From Gambelia wislizenii (Eukaryota; Chordata; Lepidosauria; Squamata; Crotaphytidae): a stretch of DNA of 64,000 bases. Shown piece by piece: positions 34,838 to 46,212 of the stretch. The translations under genes and the position numbers were made by a program. The notes beneath the pieces were generated by a model. The model did not search any database. It was not told the origin of the DNA and saw only the letters and a list, made by a program, of their open reading frames with translations. Position 1 is the stretch's first letter. Each line of letters starts with the position of its first letter. Where the stretch lies: contig JAUMIR010000003.1 of NCBI GenBank assembly GCA_030847615.1, positions 34,408,501 to 34,472,500 of the forward strand, given 5' to 3'.

Positions 34838-34851
34838 AGGTTTATGTATGT

Positions 34852-37683
34852 TTATATTTTCACAGACAAGGGTCACAGAAATGCAAGTACCCAAAGTTAA
34901 TAAGAAGTTGGTCATTCATTTTTTTTTATGAGAAAATCTTTTTCTCCCTGAAGAGGTGATTGAATTCCCCCCATTTAGAATTTAAATTAGTTTTAAAATA
35001 ATGCTATAAAATCTCCATAGTCAGGTATGTTGCCTGCCAGTTTGTGCTCATCTGCTGAGAATTACCACAGTAGAGGGCAGGTTCTCTGTGGCTTTTGGAG
35101 AGTATGCCTGAATGGTTTAAAAAGCCACAGGACACTTAATGGATGGCCTCTTTAAGCAAATCACAATCGTAGGCATATGCAATGCAAACTCTGTTTCTAC
35201 TTGCACCCTGGTGAGAAGACAATAAACTGTTTCTTCTTAAATATGAATGATGTGGCTCAACTGATGATCTTGGAACAGTATTAACTGCCCAGCAAAACTT
35301 CACCTGCCACCAACATTATACTTTCTTCCTCCCCAGAATTGGGAAGTAAGGTGTCATGATGAACAATGTTATCCATCATGCACTGAAAATTTGAATAATG
35401 AGGATTAGCATTGCCATCCCCCCTGTTTCTACCTTTAACACTATATATGTCACAACCCATATTTTCATGGGAGTTATAGCCAGACACTATAACTTCTCCC
35501 ACCCAAGCCAACATTCTCCTCTTTTTCAAAAGCCACATGAGACAGATTGCTTCTCTTGGCATTTTAACGACACAATACAGGACGCAATACAGGTGCTTGA
35601 GTGCATGGGTGAGGGTTTATACTGAAAGGAAGAAGGTGGTACACACATGTAGGGTTGGCAAATAATTTCATTTGGTTTCCTTTTTAATAAAATATTCCCC
35701 AAAATTCATATATTTATTCATAAGAAAAGAGCTTGACAGAAAGAACTAGTTAATCTTAAAAATTGTGTGAGAGAAAAAACATGACTTAAAAAACCAAAAC
35801 ATTGAATGTGGAAGAGAGTAAAATTGACTGGTTCACTTCTCCAGGCAGAGAGCTTTGACTGTTTTAAGTCTGGCTTTGAAACCCAGAAAAGAAAAGGAAA
35901 AAGAAATGTAAGAAGTAATCTTTCCCCCTGCCCTCCATACTCAGAACTTGGTGTTTTACAAGGTACACTAGCAGTGACTAATTTATGACTCCAGTATTTA
36001 CAATATTGTTCTTTTATGCCATACAGTCAGAGTTATTTATCAAAGATATTTTCCCTTACAGATAAAATTTTGCCCAAGACCAATGGAAACTGCAATTCAG
36101 TGAATTCTGAGCAGGTTCAATAAACCTGTCTATTTTCAGTCTGGTCTGAAATGTTTCTATACTATAATCTACCGCTTGTTGAACTCCAACAGAGAAAAGC
36201 TCTACTGTGCTGCTGTTCCTCAGCATGGCACATGTGAGCGTATCACCTGAAGACATTCCAATTACATAGAATTATTATTCTATTCTACATATTCAGCATC
36301 ATTAGAGTTAAATCAAATCAGTGTTCTCTTGCAACATTCTTAGAACATGGCAGATGCCTTCTACTCTGTGTCACTGATTTGTATGAACAGACTCTCAAAT
36401 CTGAAATATATTTCTATTGTAGCAAATGCCTTTGGCTACAATTCCCAAGGTGTTGTATGTGCAGTTATTTTTAAAGTGTTGGGGGAAACTGTGTTTTTTC
36501 CATCTTTCTTAAGAATGTCAGATTTATAGATGGGATCAAAATGTTGTAGTGTGGAATATCCCTGCCATGTTATTTTCCAGGATATTCAATTCCTTCCTCA
36601 TGCCACCCCATTTTCTCTCCCTGCCAATAATCAATCAATATTTGATGCCCACTGAGCATGCTTCACCTTCTCCTTCACCTTTGGCAGCAGAGGTAGTATG
36701 GTTCCTAGTTTTTGTATACCACAAATCTTGCAATCCTCCAACCTGCTACATTGATCTTGTGCATTAATCTTGACAGGTAAAGATGATGGAATAATTAAAT
36801 TAGCCTGCAGGTTTTAATGAAGAAACATCATTCACTCTTCATAGACTGGTATGAAGATTGGAACATAGCCATGGTTCAGACTGCATAGTTTGCAACATCT
36901 CGCAAACCTGCATCCAGGATCATGTATGTTTGAGAAAGTCATATGCAAGACTATATATGAGGGTAAATACTGCATTTTGCCTGTTTTTTTTTTTAACTAG
37001 AACATCAATTGATAATAAATTGGAATAAATGGACTTGTGAAACTGATAAAGACCAGAAATCCAGCCCTAGCTGCAGGGATACAAGGAATGAGCAGAGTGA
37101 AATGTTATGCTTACCATATGAAGCTCTATGATGGGTAATCACTTTGTATTGATGTTCACATGGGGGCAGTAACATTTAAGTCAGTCCTAACTGATTGGCT
37201 TATAAAATTCAGAATGTGCATTTAATTGGATCTCCAATTTAATATAATCCTCAATTAAGCCTTTCCCTATATGGAGACTATAAACCAATAAAGTAAAATC
37301 TCATTTAAAAATATTTTGCCAGGCACTTTATTCAAATTAAATAAAAAGAAAGAAACCAGTTTGGAAAAATCCCAACTATTCATATTTACAGCAGTTTATA
37401 TTGCTGTCGCATATTGTACTGAGAGATTGAACAATGAAACCCTAGCTATCCTTGCTAAGCCATTCATTTCAGTGGGACTTACTCCCAGGTAAATGTGCAT
37501 AGAATTACAGTGTAACAAGCCTTTGAGGAATGCACTCTTGAGTGGCTTGAAGAGTTTGATCTTTGTTAATTCCTGCATGAAATTATGTGTTTGGCATTTT
37601 TTAGACCAAAGTGTGGTGTGAATGTTGTGACATAGTTCTTACCATCATGCACTAGGAATTAAAAAGCAACAACCATGTATAAC
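34852..37683. other. Largely unique interval, probable intron
   Basis: No exon could be supported. A dispersed reptilian fragment lies at about 37455-37515 (CAGTGGGACTTACTCCCAGG on the plus strand), the reverse of the one near 10732. The ORFs are short and have no domains. Confidence 0.45.
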
Positions 37684-37960
37684 ATCTCTCTATATAATTC
37701 TCTTGGGTATGCCCAATGGCCTTAGGCATGAAGGTACGTTGCCTTCTGGGTATGTACAATGGGTTTAGTTAGGTATGTTATGTTGCCTCTTTCAGTGTGC
37801 TGATTGGCCATTCCTGTCACTCACTCAGCCAATCACCACCCACATGCAAATCACTACCCACATGCAAATTCCCTTTCCACCTTACAATCCGCTGCTGCCA
37901 CTCATGGCCAATCTGCATACTGACAGTGACCAAACAATGTGCTACAGTGTTGGCTATAGT
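37684..37960 (+). mobile_element. Helitron-like 5' end fragment
   Basis: After an A it begins TCTCTCTATATAATTCTCTT, a start typical of squamate Helitrons, and includes GTGTGCTGATTGGCCATTCC and a tandem CACCCACATGCAAATC/CTACCCACATGCAAATTC pair. A CTAG-type 3' end was not identified, so the right limit is approximate. Confidence 0.45.
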
Positions 37961-39096
37961 TTCTAAGGCTACAGGCCTTTCCAGTTCACCAATGTCTCAG
38001 GGCTGCACAATTCCCACTTATGATTTAAGTCCACACAGTAATATCATTTCTATCCCCAGTGCGACAGGACCCAGGCAACCAGGAATGAGGTCTAAACACT
38101 GGGTGTGTTTTGGGTTTTTTTTTAACAGTGTATGGTATGCCAGGTCCAGCTGGTTATATATATGCTATAAGATATCTTCTCACTCCATAAGAATTCCAGC
38201 ACATTGTGGGATATAAAAAAAGAATTCATATCCAGAGGAATGTGTGTACACTCCTTACATTACAAAGCTTACATTGTGGATCTAGTTCTGAGTGGATTAT
38301 GTAAGAAAACATAACTCTTGAGAACTAAAATGACCCATTGTAGGACATGAAAGTTAGAAATATCAAAATAAAACATATAAATATGGATTTTGAAAGAAAA
38401 GACTATGGAACCTATATTAAAATAAATATTCTTGAGAGGTTTTTTGTAATGCTACAGATTAAAAAAGAAATGGGATTGAATTATGGGTAAAAACACACCA
38501 AAGTGTTTTACAGTCTGGGAAAAAAGCAGATTTGTCCATCCCTAATAGTAAGTAAGTTATACAGAGAGAAGAGATATATTTATAAAGTATTTCCACTTAA
38601 TTAAACAGCACAATATTTAATAAAATTTTAGCCAGGGAGGAGTAGTAAGCTGCTGCATTGTTCTTCTTCCAGTAGTCTTATAATCCAGCATTACCTACAA
38701 CTGCAGTTTCCTAAAAAAAATCTAGAGCTAATTCATCAATTTCATTCTAACAAAACCTGTTGCCTGGAAGAATGAGGACAAAGATGTCAGGACTCCAGAA
38801 AATAAATGGATACCTTTTCTACCATCTGCTACCCATCAGCCAGCCACTGGAGGGACAATGTACACCTGCAGGCAAAGGAGTTGAAATGCCTCTGAGATAA
38901 GAAATTTTAGCATCTTCAGCCAAAAGCCACAGAAACAAATACATTGAATGGAAATAAAAGGAAGAATGCTGTGTCTACATAGCTCCCTCCTTCTCTAACA
39001 GAAGAATGCAGATATTTTTATTAATGGTCCTGTTCCTTGTCTTTCTTTCAGATTTTACCAATACTTTTGGTTGTACAAGTGCTCGGGGGGGAAACA
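37961..39096. other. Non-coding interval
   Basis: No recognised repeat or exon. A T run near 38118 and short ORFs only. Confidence 0.4.
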
Positions 39097-39226
39097 CAGC
39101 ATTTATTTATGTACACTATTAATTTACTTAGTATTCTGCCTTTCACCCAAAACAGGACCCAATGTGACTTATGGTAAAAATGAAAACAAAATAGAATTAA
39201 ACTATTTGGAGAGCATACTTAAAATA

Positions 39227-39653
39227 CAGTCATGCCCTCATATCCATGGAACCAATATCCACGGTTTCAGTGATCCATGAGACACAAAATAGGGGGCACA
39301 TACCATAGAGTCACACTGAAGAATGCCTAGAAAGGCATCTTCTCTAGGTCCTCCAACAAAACTCTATGGTATGTTTTTACTGTATGTCCTTTATTTTAAT
39401 AGAGTTCACTAGAGAAACGACACCGCAGAAAGAATCACAACCCAAAAACATCACCCAAGGAGACCTTCTGCTGTGCTTTTTGCAACCGGACTTGTTTATC
39501 TCGGATTGGCCTTTTTAGTCATCAGCGCGCTTGCAGAAAGTGCGGAATGTGTCCTTCCTGAATCTTTGTTTGCGAAGTAAAGCCAGAGAGAGAGAGAGAC
39601 TATTATCCACAGTTTCTAATATCCAAACCCCAGTGGATATGGGGGTCTGATTG
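39227..39653. mobile_element. Tigger/pogo-like MITE inside the L2, split by a LINE
   Basis: It starts CAGTCATGCCCTCATATCCA and ends TGGATATGGGGGTCTGATTG, flanked by TA (39225-39226, 39654-39655). CAGT ends, the CCCTC/CATATCCA motif and TA target fit Tigger-type pogo derivatives. A LINE fragment at 39419-39597 sits within it. Confidence 0.8.
39419..39597 (+). mobile_element. LINE with (AG)n tail, short 3' copy
   Basis: Contains AGACCTTCTGCTGTGCTTTT, GTCATCAGCGCGCTTGCAGA and a GCCAGAGAGAGAGAGAG tail, the same 3' end as at 24371 and 42411. Only about 180 bp; it includes the zinc-finger-like CLSRIGLFSHQRA-type code, damaged. Confidence 0.85.
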
Positions 39654-40253
39654 TAGTTTGAAATACATATAAAACCTATGATCAAAATACAGCACATCTC
39701 ATTAAAAGACCATTCTGCCATGACCACATTAAAGACAGCAGACATGTTTGCCGGCTGACAAAAAGAAATCACAGGAGGCCAACCCATAGGAGGGAGTTCT
39801 ACAGTGCAAGAGCAGCCACCAAGAATGCTCTCTCCTGTGTCTTCACTAACTCATGTAGCCTCATGTGAGGGTGGTGGGACAGAGACAAAGAAATTCTAAA
39901 GCTTTAGGCAAGTTTATAAAAGGAGATATGCTCTTTTTGATAGTCTGGGCCTAAGTCATATAGGGCTTTATAGGTCATGGCCAGCACTTTTGAATATGCC
40001 AAGAAATGAACCGGTAGCCAGTGAAGCTGTTTCAGCAAGGAAGTCTTATGTTCCTTATAACTAGCCCAGCCACAGCAGTTCGAACTCGCTGAGGTTCAAA
40101 CTGCTTGAACTCCAAGCAGTTGCTAAAGGCAGCCTCACATAGAGTGCATTACAGTAATTCAAACAGGATGTCATCAAGGCATGGAGCCAACATCAAAATG
40201 GAGACTTCACAGACATACAAGAAGGTCTGAGAGGCAAATATTTTCTCCCACAT

Positions 40254-40412
40254 GGTTGTTGTTGTGTGCCTTCAAGTTGTTTCCGACTTATAGTGACCCT
40301 AAGGCAAAACCAATCATGAGGTTTTCTTGGCAAGATTTATTCAGAGGACATCTGCCATTGCCTTCCACTGAGGCTAAGAGGGTGTGACTTGCCCAGTGGG
40401 TTTCCCAGTTTG
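40254..40412 (-). mobile_element. Sauria-type SINE, head missing
   Basis: GTTGTTGTTGTGTGCCTTCA tail, TTGTTTCCGACTTATAGTGA and the TTTTCTTGGCAAGATTTATT body, in minus orientation. It is truncated within the tRNA-related part. Confidence 0.85.
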
Positions 40413-40926
40413 ACAGGGACAGTCCTAATTAATCCTCTGTCACCCCACCTTTGTAGCTGCTTTTAAAATGTTCCAGTTTCTCACTCCTCCCACTTTTCCC
40501 ATTTGGCCTCAACTTGCTTTAATTGCTGCAAACTGAGCTTAAAGTGCAAAAGTAGTTTAAACTCAATTAGAACACCACCAGGGAGAGGAGGGGATGGAAT
40601 GTTTCTCTTCTCTGGAGGCTTAGGCAAAAGCATACAGGTTCAGCCTCTTCTAACTGGTGTGTTCTTCCTCATCAATCACCTTTGCCATCTTAACCACAGT
40701 CTGATATTTTTTGGCCACACATGTCTCAGTTTTCATCTGTGAAATGATGGTAGGTATGTGGTTATAGCTAACTTTTTTCAGAATGGGAAACATGAGGATC
40801 TCCAAGTGTTGTCAGGCTACAACCAGGGGGTACTGTATAGTCAATTCTGAAGGACTTTGGAAGTTGCAACCCAACACACACACACATACACTTCTAATCA
40901 CTTTAAAATTATATGAGGATGTAGTG

Positions 40927-41062
40927 CAGTGGTGTCTAACCTTTGGCCCACCAGGTGTTTTGGACTCCAACTCCCAGAAGCCTGAGCCAGCTGGTCCAGT
41001 GATCATGAATTCTGGGAGCTGTAGTCCAAAACACCTGGAAGGCCAAAGGTTGGACACCAATT
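40927..41062. mobile_element. hAT-like foldback element
   Basis: CAGTGGTGTCTAACCTTTGG and AGGTGTTTTGGACT on the left return inverted as AGTCCAAAACACCT and CCAAAGGTTGGACACC on the right. The 8-bp flanks ATGTAGTG and ATTTAGGG agree at six positions, compatible with a decayed hAT duplication. Confidence 0.75.
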
Positions 41063-41249
41063 ATTTAGGGGAAACTAAAAATACTTCTAAATTGATGGTG
41101 TTCATCCCATTTAAATAGAAAAGGGAAAAGGAAGATGGTTTGTGTATGTTTTGGCCATGTTCTATAAATCAGCATCTGCATGCATACCCATTTTTATACC
41201 ACATGAAGCAGACCTAAGTAGTGACAGAGATTTTTGCATTTGATGCTTG

Positions 41250-42160
41250 GCTTACTGCAAGATTTACATCTTAGTTAAACAGTTGAACTTCTTTGTCTTT
41301 TCCTTTTGTCTTGACAGAGGTGGGTGACCAAAGCAATAAAAAAAGAAAAAAGGGAAAGGCGTATTATTAGGTGTTTAAAAAATGACATAAAGTCTGAGGC
41401 ATCATGGTTGCCACCTTGCATAGTAAATATCATATCAGTTTTGTCTGAATACAGGTCGTGCCTCTAAAGCATGTTTTAAATTCTGCACAGTGGGATGCTA
41501 TCAATGATTTATCAGGCAGAGGAGCTCTGGCAGGGGAAAGGGAAGCGCACAAGATTGTTTTTTAGTCTCTGAACAGGAATGGGGCTACATCAAGTTTTCT
41601 ATAAAACTGCTTGCCTTCAAGTAGAGAACAAATCACTATTTTTTCTTTGCTGTTGTTTTAAGGGTGAGGAGATGTACAAGCAGCACACCACCAGAAAGAA
41701 CATCACTATCACTCCAGATAACACATCAGTGATCAAATGACTGATTGCATGTCAGCCACATCATATTGGCTAGGGGGAAATTCAATTTTAGTGGCACTCC
41801 CCAGCTCATGAAACCCTAATAGCCTTTTAAAACCCTTATAAAACCACCTAAATGAAAGCTGTGATATGGCTGACTAATACAAAAGTCAATCCACAGACTT
41901 ACGACTGGAGGCATTGCTTTCAAGGGAATGACGATAGGGCGAACAACATGTTTCCTTAGTGTAGTGCAGATGCTGTTTCTATGTGGCAGCATGCATCAGA
42001 TAGTCAAACAGAAAGAAATAAAGCCCTTTGAGGAGCTAAGTGGGTTTAAACAGACCAACTAGCAGCTCTTCTTGTGATATTTGACCCTTGAGTTACTCAT
42101 GTGTAAACTCATACTACATAAATTATGATACATACATGTGCAGGCAATGTAATAAGTACA
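41250..42160. other. Repeat-free interval, candidate conserved non-coding sequence
   Basis: No repeat recognised, even composition, and pyrimidine-rich plus AG-containing segments (TTTTCCTTTTGTCTTGACAG near 41300) that look like a splice acceptor, but no downstream reading frame supports an exon. Conservation would have to be measured. Confidence 0.25.
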
Positions 42161-42410
42161 GTGCCTACAGTGTTTGTCCAGAGAGGGTTGGGTTCAGATC
42201 TTCACCCAGCCATGAAGCTTATTGGGTGACCATGAGTTTTCAGAATAAACTGCTCCACTGAACAAATTAGAATGAAATGTGGCAACCCTTGTATGCTTCC
42301 TTAAATTACCACCATCATCAAAGATCAGCATAGAAAACAAGGACCACCAAGATCACTCACCGTTTTTGACATAGTTTGTATAGCGACCCACAATGTCACC
42401 AAAAGTTATT

Positions 42411-43085
42411 CCCCCCCCCCTCTCTCTCTGGCTTTTCTTCGCAAATGAAGATTCAGGAAGGACTCATCCCACGCTTTCTGCAAGCGCGCTGATGACTAAA
42501 AAGGCCAATCCGAGATAAACAAGTCCGGTTGCAAAAAGCACAGCAGAAGGTCTCCTTGGGTGATGTTTTTGGGTTGTGATTCTTTCTGCGTTGTCATTTC
42601 TCTTCAAGACTTGTTCGTCGTGAGTTCTCTAATAAGGCTGCAGCATTGTGGATAGTGCGTCTCCATGCCTCCCGATGTGAAGCCAGGGCGGACCACTGTT
42701 GGTGATCAATTTGGCCGAGCCTGAGGTGTTGTTTCAGGGAGTCTTTGTATTGCTTTTTTGGAGCGCCCCTCTTACGCTGACCCGTGGCGAGTTCACCGTA
42801 GAGTAGTATTTTTGGGAGGCGATGGTCCTCCACCCTAGAAACGTGCCCTGCCCAGCGCAGCTGTGTTCTCAATATCATGGCCTCAATGCTGGTGATCCCT
42901 GCTTGCTCAAGGACAGCAACATTCGTCACATAGTCAGTCCAGTATATATTTAGGATTGTGTGTAGACAGCCCTGATGAAAGCGCTCGAGGAGTCGCAGGT
43001 GGTGGCGATAGGTGACCCATGTTTCAGATCCATAAAGGAGGATAGACAGTACGATGGCTCTATACACACTGATTTTTGTGCTTTG
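42411..43085 (-). mobile_element. LINE with (AG)n tail and target duplication
   Basis: The minus-strand ORF (42594-43088) reads STKISVYRAIVLSILLYGSE, TNVAVLEQAGITSIEAMILR, RWAGHVSRVEDHRLPKILLY and GQRKRGAPKKQYKDSLKQHL, then continues in another frame to SRIGLFSHQRACRK. Flanks CACCAAAAGTTATT (42397-42410) and CACAAAAAGTTATT (43086-43099) form a 14-bp duplication with one mismatch. It is 5'-truncated just upstream of the post-RT region. A C run and (TC)n mark the tail. Confidence 0.9.
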
Positions 43086-43429
43086 CACAAAAAGTTATTA
43101 GAGCTATACAAAATGCTGACAGACATTTGGTACAGTGGAATTGCCAGTTCTAAGGTGGCTTGGGAATTAGAACTATCAAGACCTCTCACTGAGACACAAT
43201 GGAGGATAATACAGACCTATCCACGCTACAAATCAACTTCAGAACAGTTTTGAGAGAGTATGTTGAAATAAATGCACAGATGGTGTTTCTGTCCAATTAA
43301 ATACAATAGGAATAATAAGGAGGCCTCTCCAAGATGCTGAAGAAGATGTGGGACATGGGAACCACATTCCACATGCGGCTTCAGTGACCAAAAGTTGCCA
43401 GTTCCTGGAGAGAGGTAAGCCAGTACTGA

Positions 43430-43647
43430 GGAGTGTTTGAGTGTTGGACTCAACACTCGGAAGACCAAGGTCTGAATCCCCACTCAGCCATGGAAACCAA
43501 CTTGGGCAAGTCACACTCTCTCAGCCTCAGAGGGATGCAAAGGTAAAACACCATCTGAACAAATATTGCCATGAAAATGCCATGATAGGTTGCCTGAGGG
43601 TTGCCTTAGGTCAGAAATTACTTGAAGGCAAACAACAACAACAAAAT
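43430..43647 (+). mobile_element. Sauria-type SINE
   Basis: GAGTGTTGGACTCAACACTC head, CCCCACTCAGCCATGGAAAC, CTTGGGCAAGTCACACTCTC and a CTTGAAGGCAAACAACAACA tail. Near full length. Confidence 0.88.
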
Positions 43648-44957
43648 TTGGTATAGTGGACTAACTCTGAGGCTTTGTTGTTACTCTTTATATATGAGGG
43701 TCCTTGAGCAAAAAGATCTAAAGGCACTACAGATCTCTAGAAAATGGAAAGACCTAGAAGGCTTAAGCATTTGAGAGTAGATGCACCCTGTGTGGAACAA
43801 TGACTTGTTACAGATACTGATTTTAAACACAAAGCAATTATGTGAGCACATAAAAACAGACTCACTTGGAAAAAAAACCTTGTTGATCTCATATTGTGTT
43901 CATATATAAGGACATATCTATTCATTGCACACAGAATTCACAGACAAGATTTTGGAGGAATCCATTCTGAATTCTGGTTTAAAAATGCAATAATTATGAT
44001 CATCAGCACTAAGCAATTTCTGATCTCAAGGGTTCTGTTCTGAGTTATCGTTGTCACTCCTCCCACTGTTATTTTTTGGTCCTTATATGTCAACATTTCA
44101 TAACCATACACTGAAATGTTTTTATAAAATAAATGTATTTGTTTTTTTAAAAGAACCCTTCTATGCTTCCATAATGAAATAGCAATGTGATACATTCTCA
44201 TGGTGTTAGATCTGATAGAACATACTGGTCAAGAGAATAAATGATCTGTTATAACTATTTACTCAGGTGCAGCTTTATACTGTCATAGTAAAGCCCTGTT
44301 TCCATGCTCATTAAAGAGAAAAGCCTCATTTGAAACATGAAAGCACCTTGATAGTTGCATTCTATGCATGCATTTCCCATTTGACTGTGTGTTACTGAGG
44401 GTAAAATGTCTTAGCCAAACAAATCAAATCACATGACATGCTTGCTGTGCTCAAATACTGATCTTTTGTTGCACAAATTAAATAAAATTATTCACAAACA
44501 TCAATTATCCATTAACTAAGGAAATTCCTTTGAAACATCAAGGAATTTATTACAGACACTTTCCTCAGTAAACTCTATTATTGCTGCCAAGTGCTGGATT
44601 CTGTGTGATGTATATTGGATGATACATGTTATCATCCCCTAAAACCCAACAGCAGTAGTAGTAACAAATATGCCAGTGCAAGTAATATAGTTACATATAC
44701 AGATAGGTTTGCTTCTATTACTAACCAACTGTAGTGCTTAGCATTGCCAGGAGAATCATTATCACATGTGCCACATTCATTCTGGAAATAAATAAATAAA
44801 TAAAGGATTCTGTCAATGCAAATTTCACCTATGACTCACAGCCTATACATTGTGGGACACATTCCCTCCAAATCTGGTGAAAATCCATCCAGCCATTTGT
44901 GTATGATGCAGTGACATACAGATATTTGATTTTATTTATATAATTAGGGCAAACTGA
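43648..44957. other. Non-coding interval
   Basis: An (AAAT)n tract lies at about 44786-44804. No exon or repeat family recognised elsewhere. Confidence 0.45.
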
Positions 44958-45168
44958 GACAGTGTGGTATAGTGGTTTGAGTGCTGGTCTGGGATTCTAA
45001 GAGACTAGAGTTCAAATCCCCCCCAGCAATGGAAACCCACTGGTGATACTGAGCAAGTCACACACTCTCAGCCTTAGAGGAAGACAATGGCAATAGATCA
45101 TGCCTAGAAAACCCTGTGAGAGGGTTGGCATAAGTCAGAGTTAACTTGAAGGCACATAACAAAAACAA
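44958..45168 (+). mobile_element. Sauria-type SINE
   Basis: GTGGTATAGTGGTTTGAGTG is the tRNA-like A-box region, followed by GAGTTCAAATCCCC (B-box), a body matching the other copies and a CTTGAAGGCACATAACAAAA tail. Full length. Confidence 0.88.
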
Positions 45169-45221
45169 GTGAGGACAATTTTTTTTTAAATGTAATTTTA
45201 TGAACTCAGTTCAACATAGTA

Positions 45222-45985
45222 CAGTCAAAGATATAGCTGTGTTAGTCTGTATCAGTATTCAAGGGGATCTTGCAGCACCTTTGAGACTGAGGGAAAGATG
45301 ATTGATGCATCTGATGAAAGCAAACCAGGACTTTATCAAATTATCCCCCATTAATGTTATTTTGCCGGCATATTTTGTGGCATTTTTATGCTGGCAAAAG
45401 AAATGCTCTGTACCAGACCTACCTTGAGCAGTGGCAATGAGGCAGCCCCAATATAAATGGAGCATGAATGGAGCTCTGTTTACTTCTGGATCTCACCGAT
45501 TCTTGCAAGAAGATGCGAGTATGGCAAACTTTAAATATAAAGCAAAATAAATACATAAAACATACACACAAGCACAGAAACACACTTAAAAGTCCCATGT
45601 ACAGCAGGGGGGGGTCATTAAAAAGAGCATCCCTTACCTGGCTGTCCTGATCTCACCCAGAAGTGTTCTGTCATTGACGATGTATTAGTGGAAAAAATGG
45701 TGCGAAGTTTCAAATGCCGGCAATGTTTCCCAGCAACAAAGTACGAGGGGAGATCTATTGACAGCTTGGCCCGCCAATAAAAAGGAACAGCTTTTTGACA
45801 AGAGAAGATTGCAAAAGGACGTAGTTGTATGGTATGCACACCCTTTCACGATCATTAGGCGTCATTATGACACCATATTTGCCTGGTCTGATAAAGTCCC
45901 CAGTCTACAAAGCTTATGCTACAAACTTCTTTCTCTCAATTAGCCTTCAAGATGCTATTATATCCCTTTGCATCACAATCTTGAA
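45222..45985 (+). mobile_element. PLE-type palindromic terminal repeat, split by a MITE
   Basis: The left arm has AGCTGTGTTAGTCTGTATCA and GCAGCACCTTTGAGACTGAG, as in the PLE end at 19115. The right arm (45902-45985) has AGTCTACAAAGCTTATGCTA and CTTTCTCTCAATTAGCC, its inverted counterpart. CTGATGA (45311-45317) and AAAGCTTATGCTAC (45908-45921) are the two hammerhead-like halves, now separated by the MITE at 45328-45899. The stem between them is already degraded. Confidence 0.7.
45328..45899. mobile_element. Harbinger-like MITE with CCA duplication
   Basis: GGACTTTATCAAATTATCCC left and CTGGTCTGATAAAGTCC right, with CCA on both sides (45325-45327, 45900-45902). The subterminal TTTTGCCGGCATATTTTGTG and TTATGCTGGCAAAAG palindrome is present. 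572 bp, no transposase. Confidence 0.85.
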
Positions 45986-46126
45986 AATGATGTACCACAC
46001 TATTTTTTTTATGAATGAAAAAAAAGTAGTTGGAGTGCACACTACCTCCCTCCCAAAGTGAATTTCATGTATACCACATACCCTGGTGAAAATTTACCCT
46101 GCTGTTTTTTACACAGTTGGGTAAGT

Positions 46127-46170
46127 TAAAAAAAAAAAAAAAGAAAAGGAAATTTTATTTACATAGATGA

Positions 46171-46203
<33 letters not shown>

Positions 46204-46212
46204 TTTTTTTAC
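46127..46212. repeat. Poly-A, (TC)n and poly-T tracts
   Basis: An A run near 46128-46142, then (TC)n at about 46171-46195 followed by about 16 T. No element boundary could be tied to it. Confidence 0.85.

Larger units (their letters stand above)
39097..40200 (-). mobile_element. L2 LINE 3' part, interrupted twice
   Basis: The 3' end (39097-39226) has the TTTATTTATGTAC and TATTCTGCCTTTCACCC blocks. After the Tigger-like insertion the L2 continues at 39656 through GAGCAGCCACCAAGAATGCT, TATAGGGCTTTATAGGTCAT and GCCTCACATAGAGTGCATTA. On the minus strand this is the region encoding and following the LKQLHWLPV part of ORF2, badly decayed. Confidence 0.8.

Noticed and set aside
41290..41330. Splice-acceptor-like TTTTCCTTTTGTCTTGACAG on the plus strand
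   Set aside because: No open frame with a donor follows, and the only host exon found is on the other strand.
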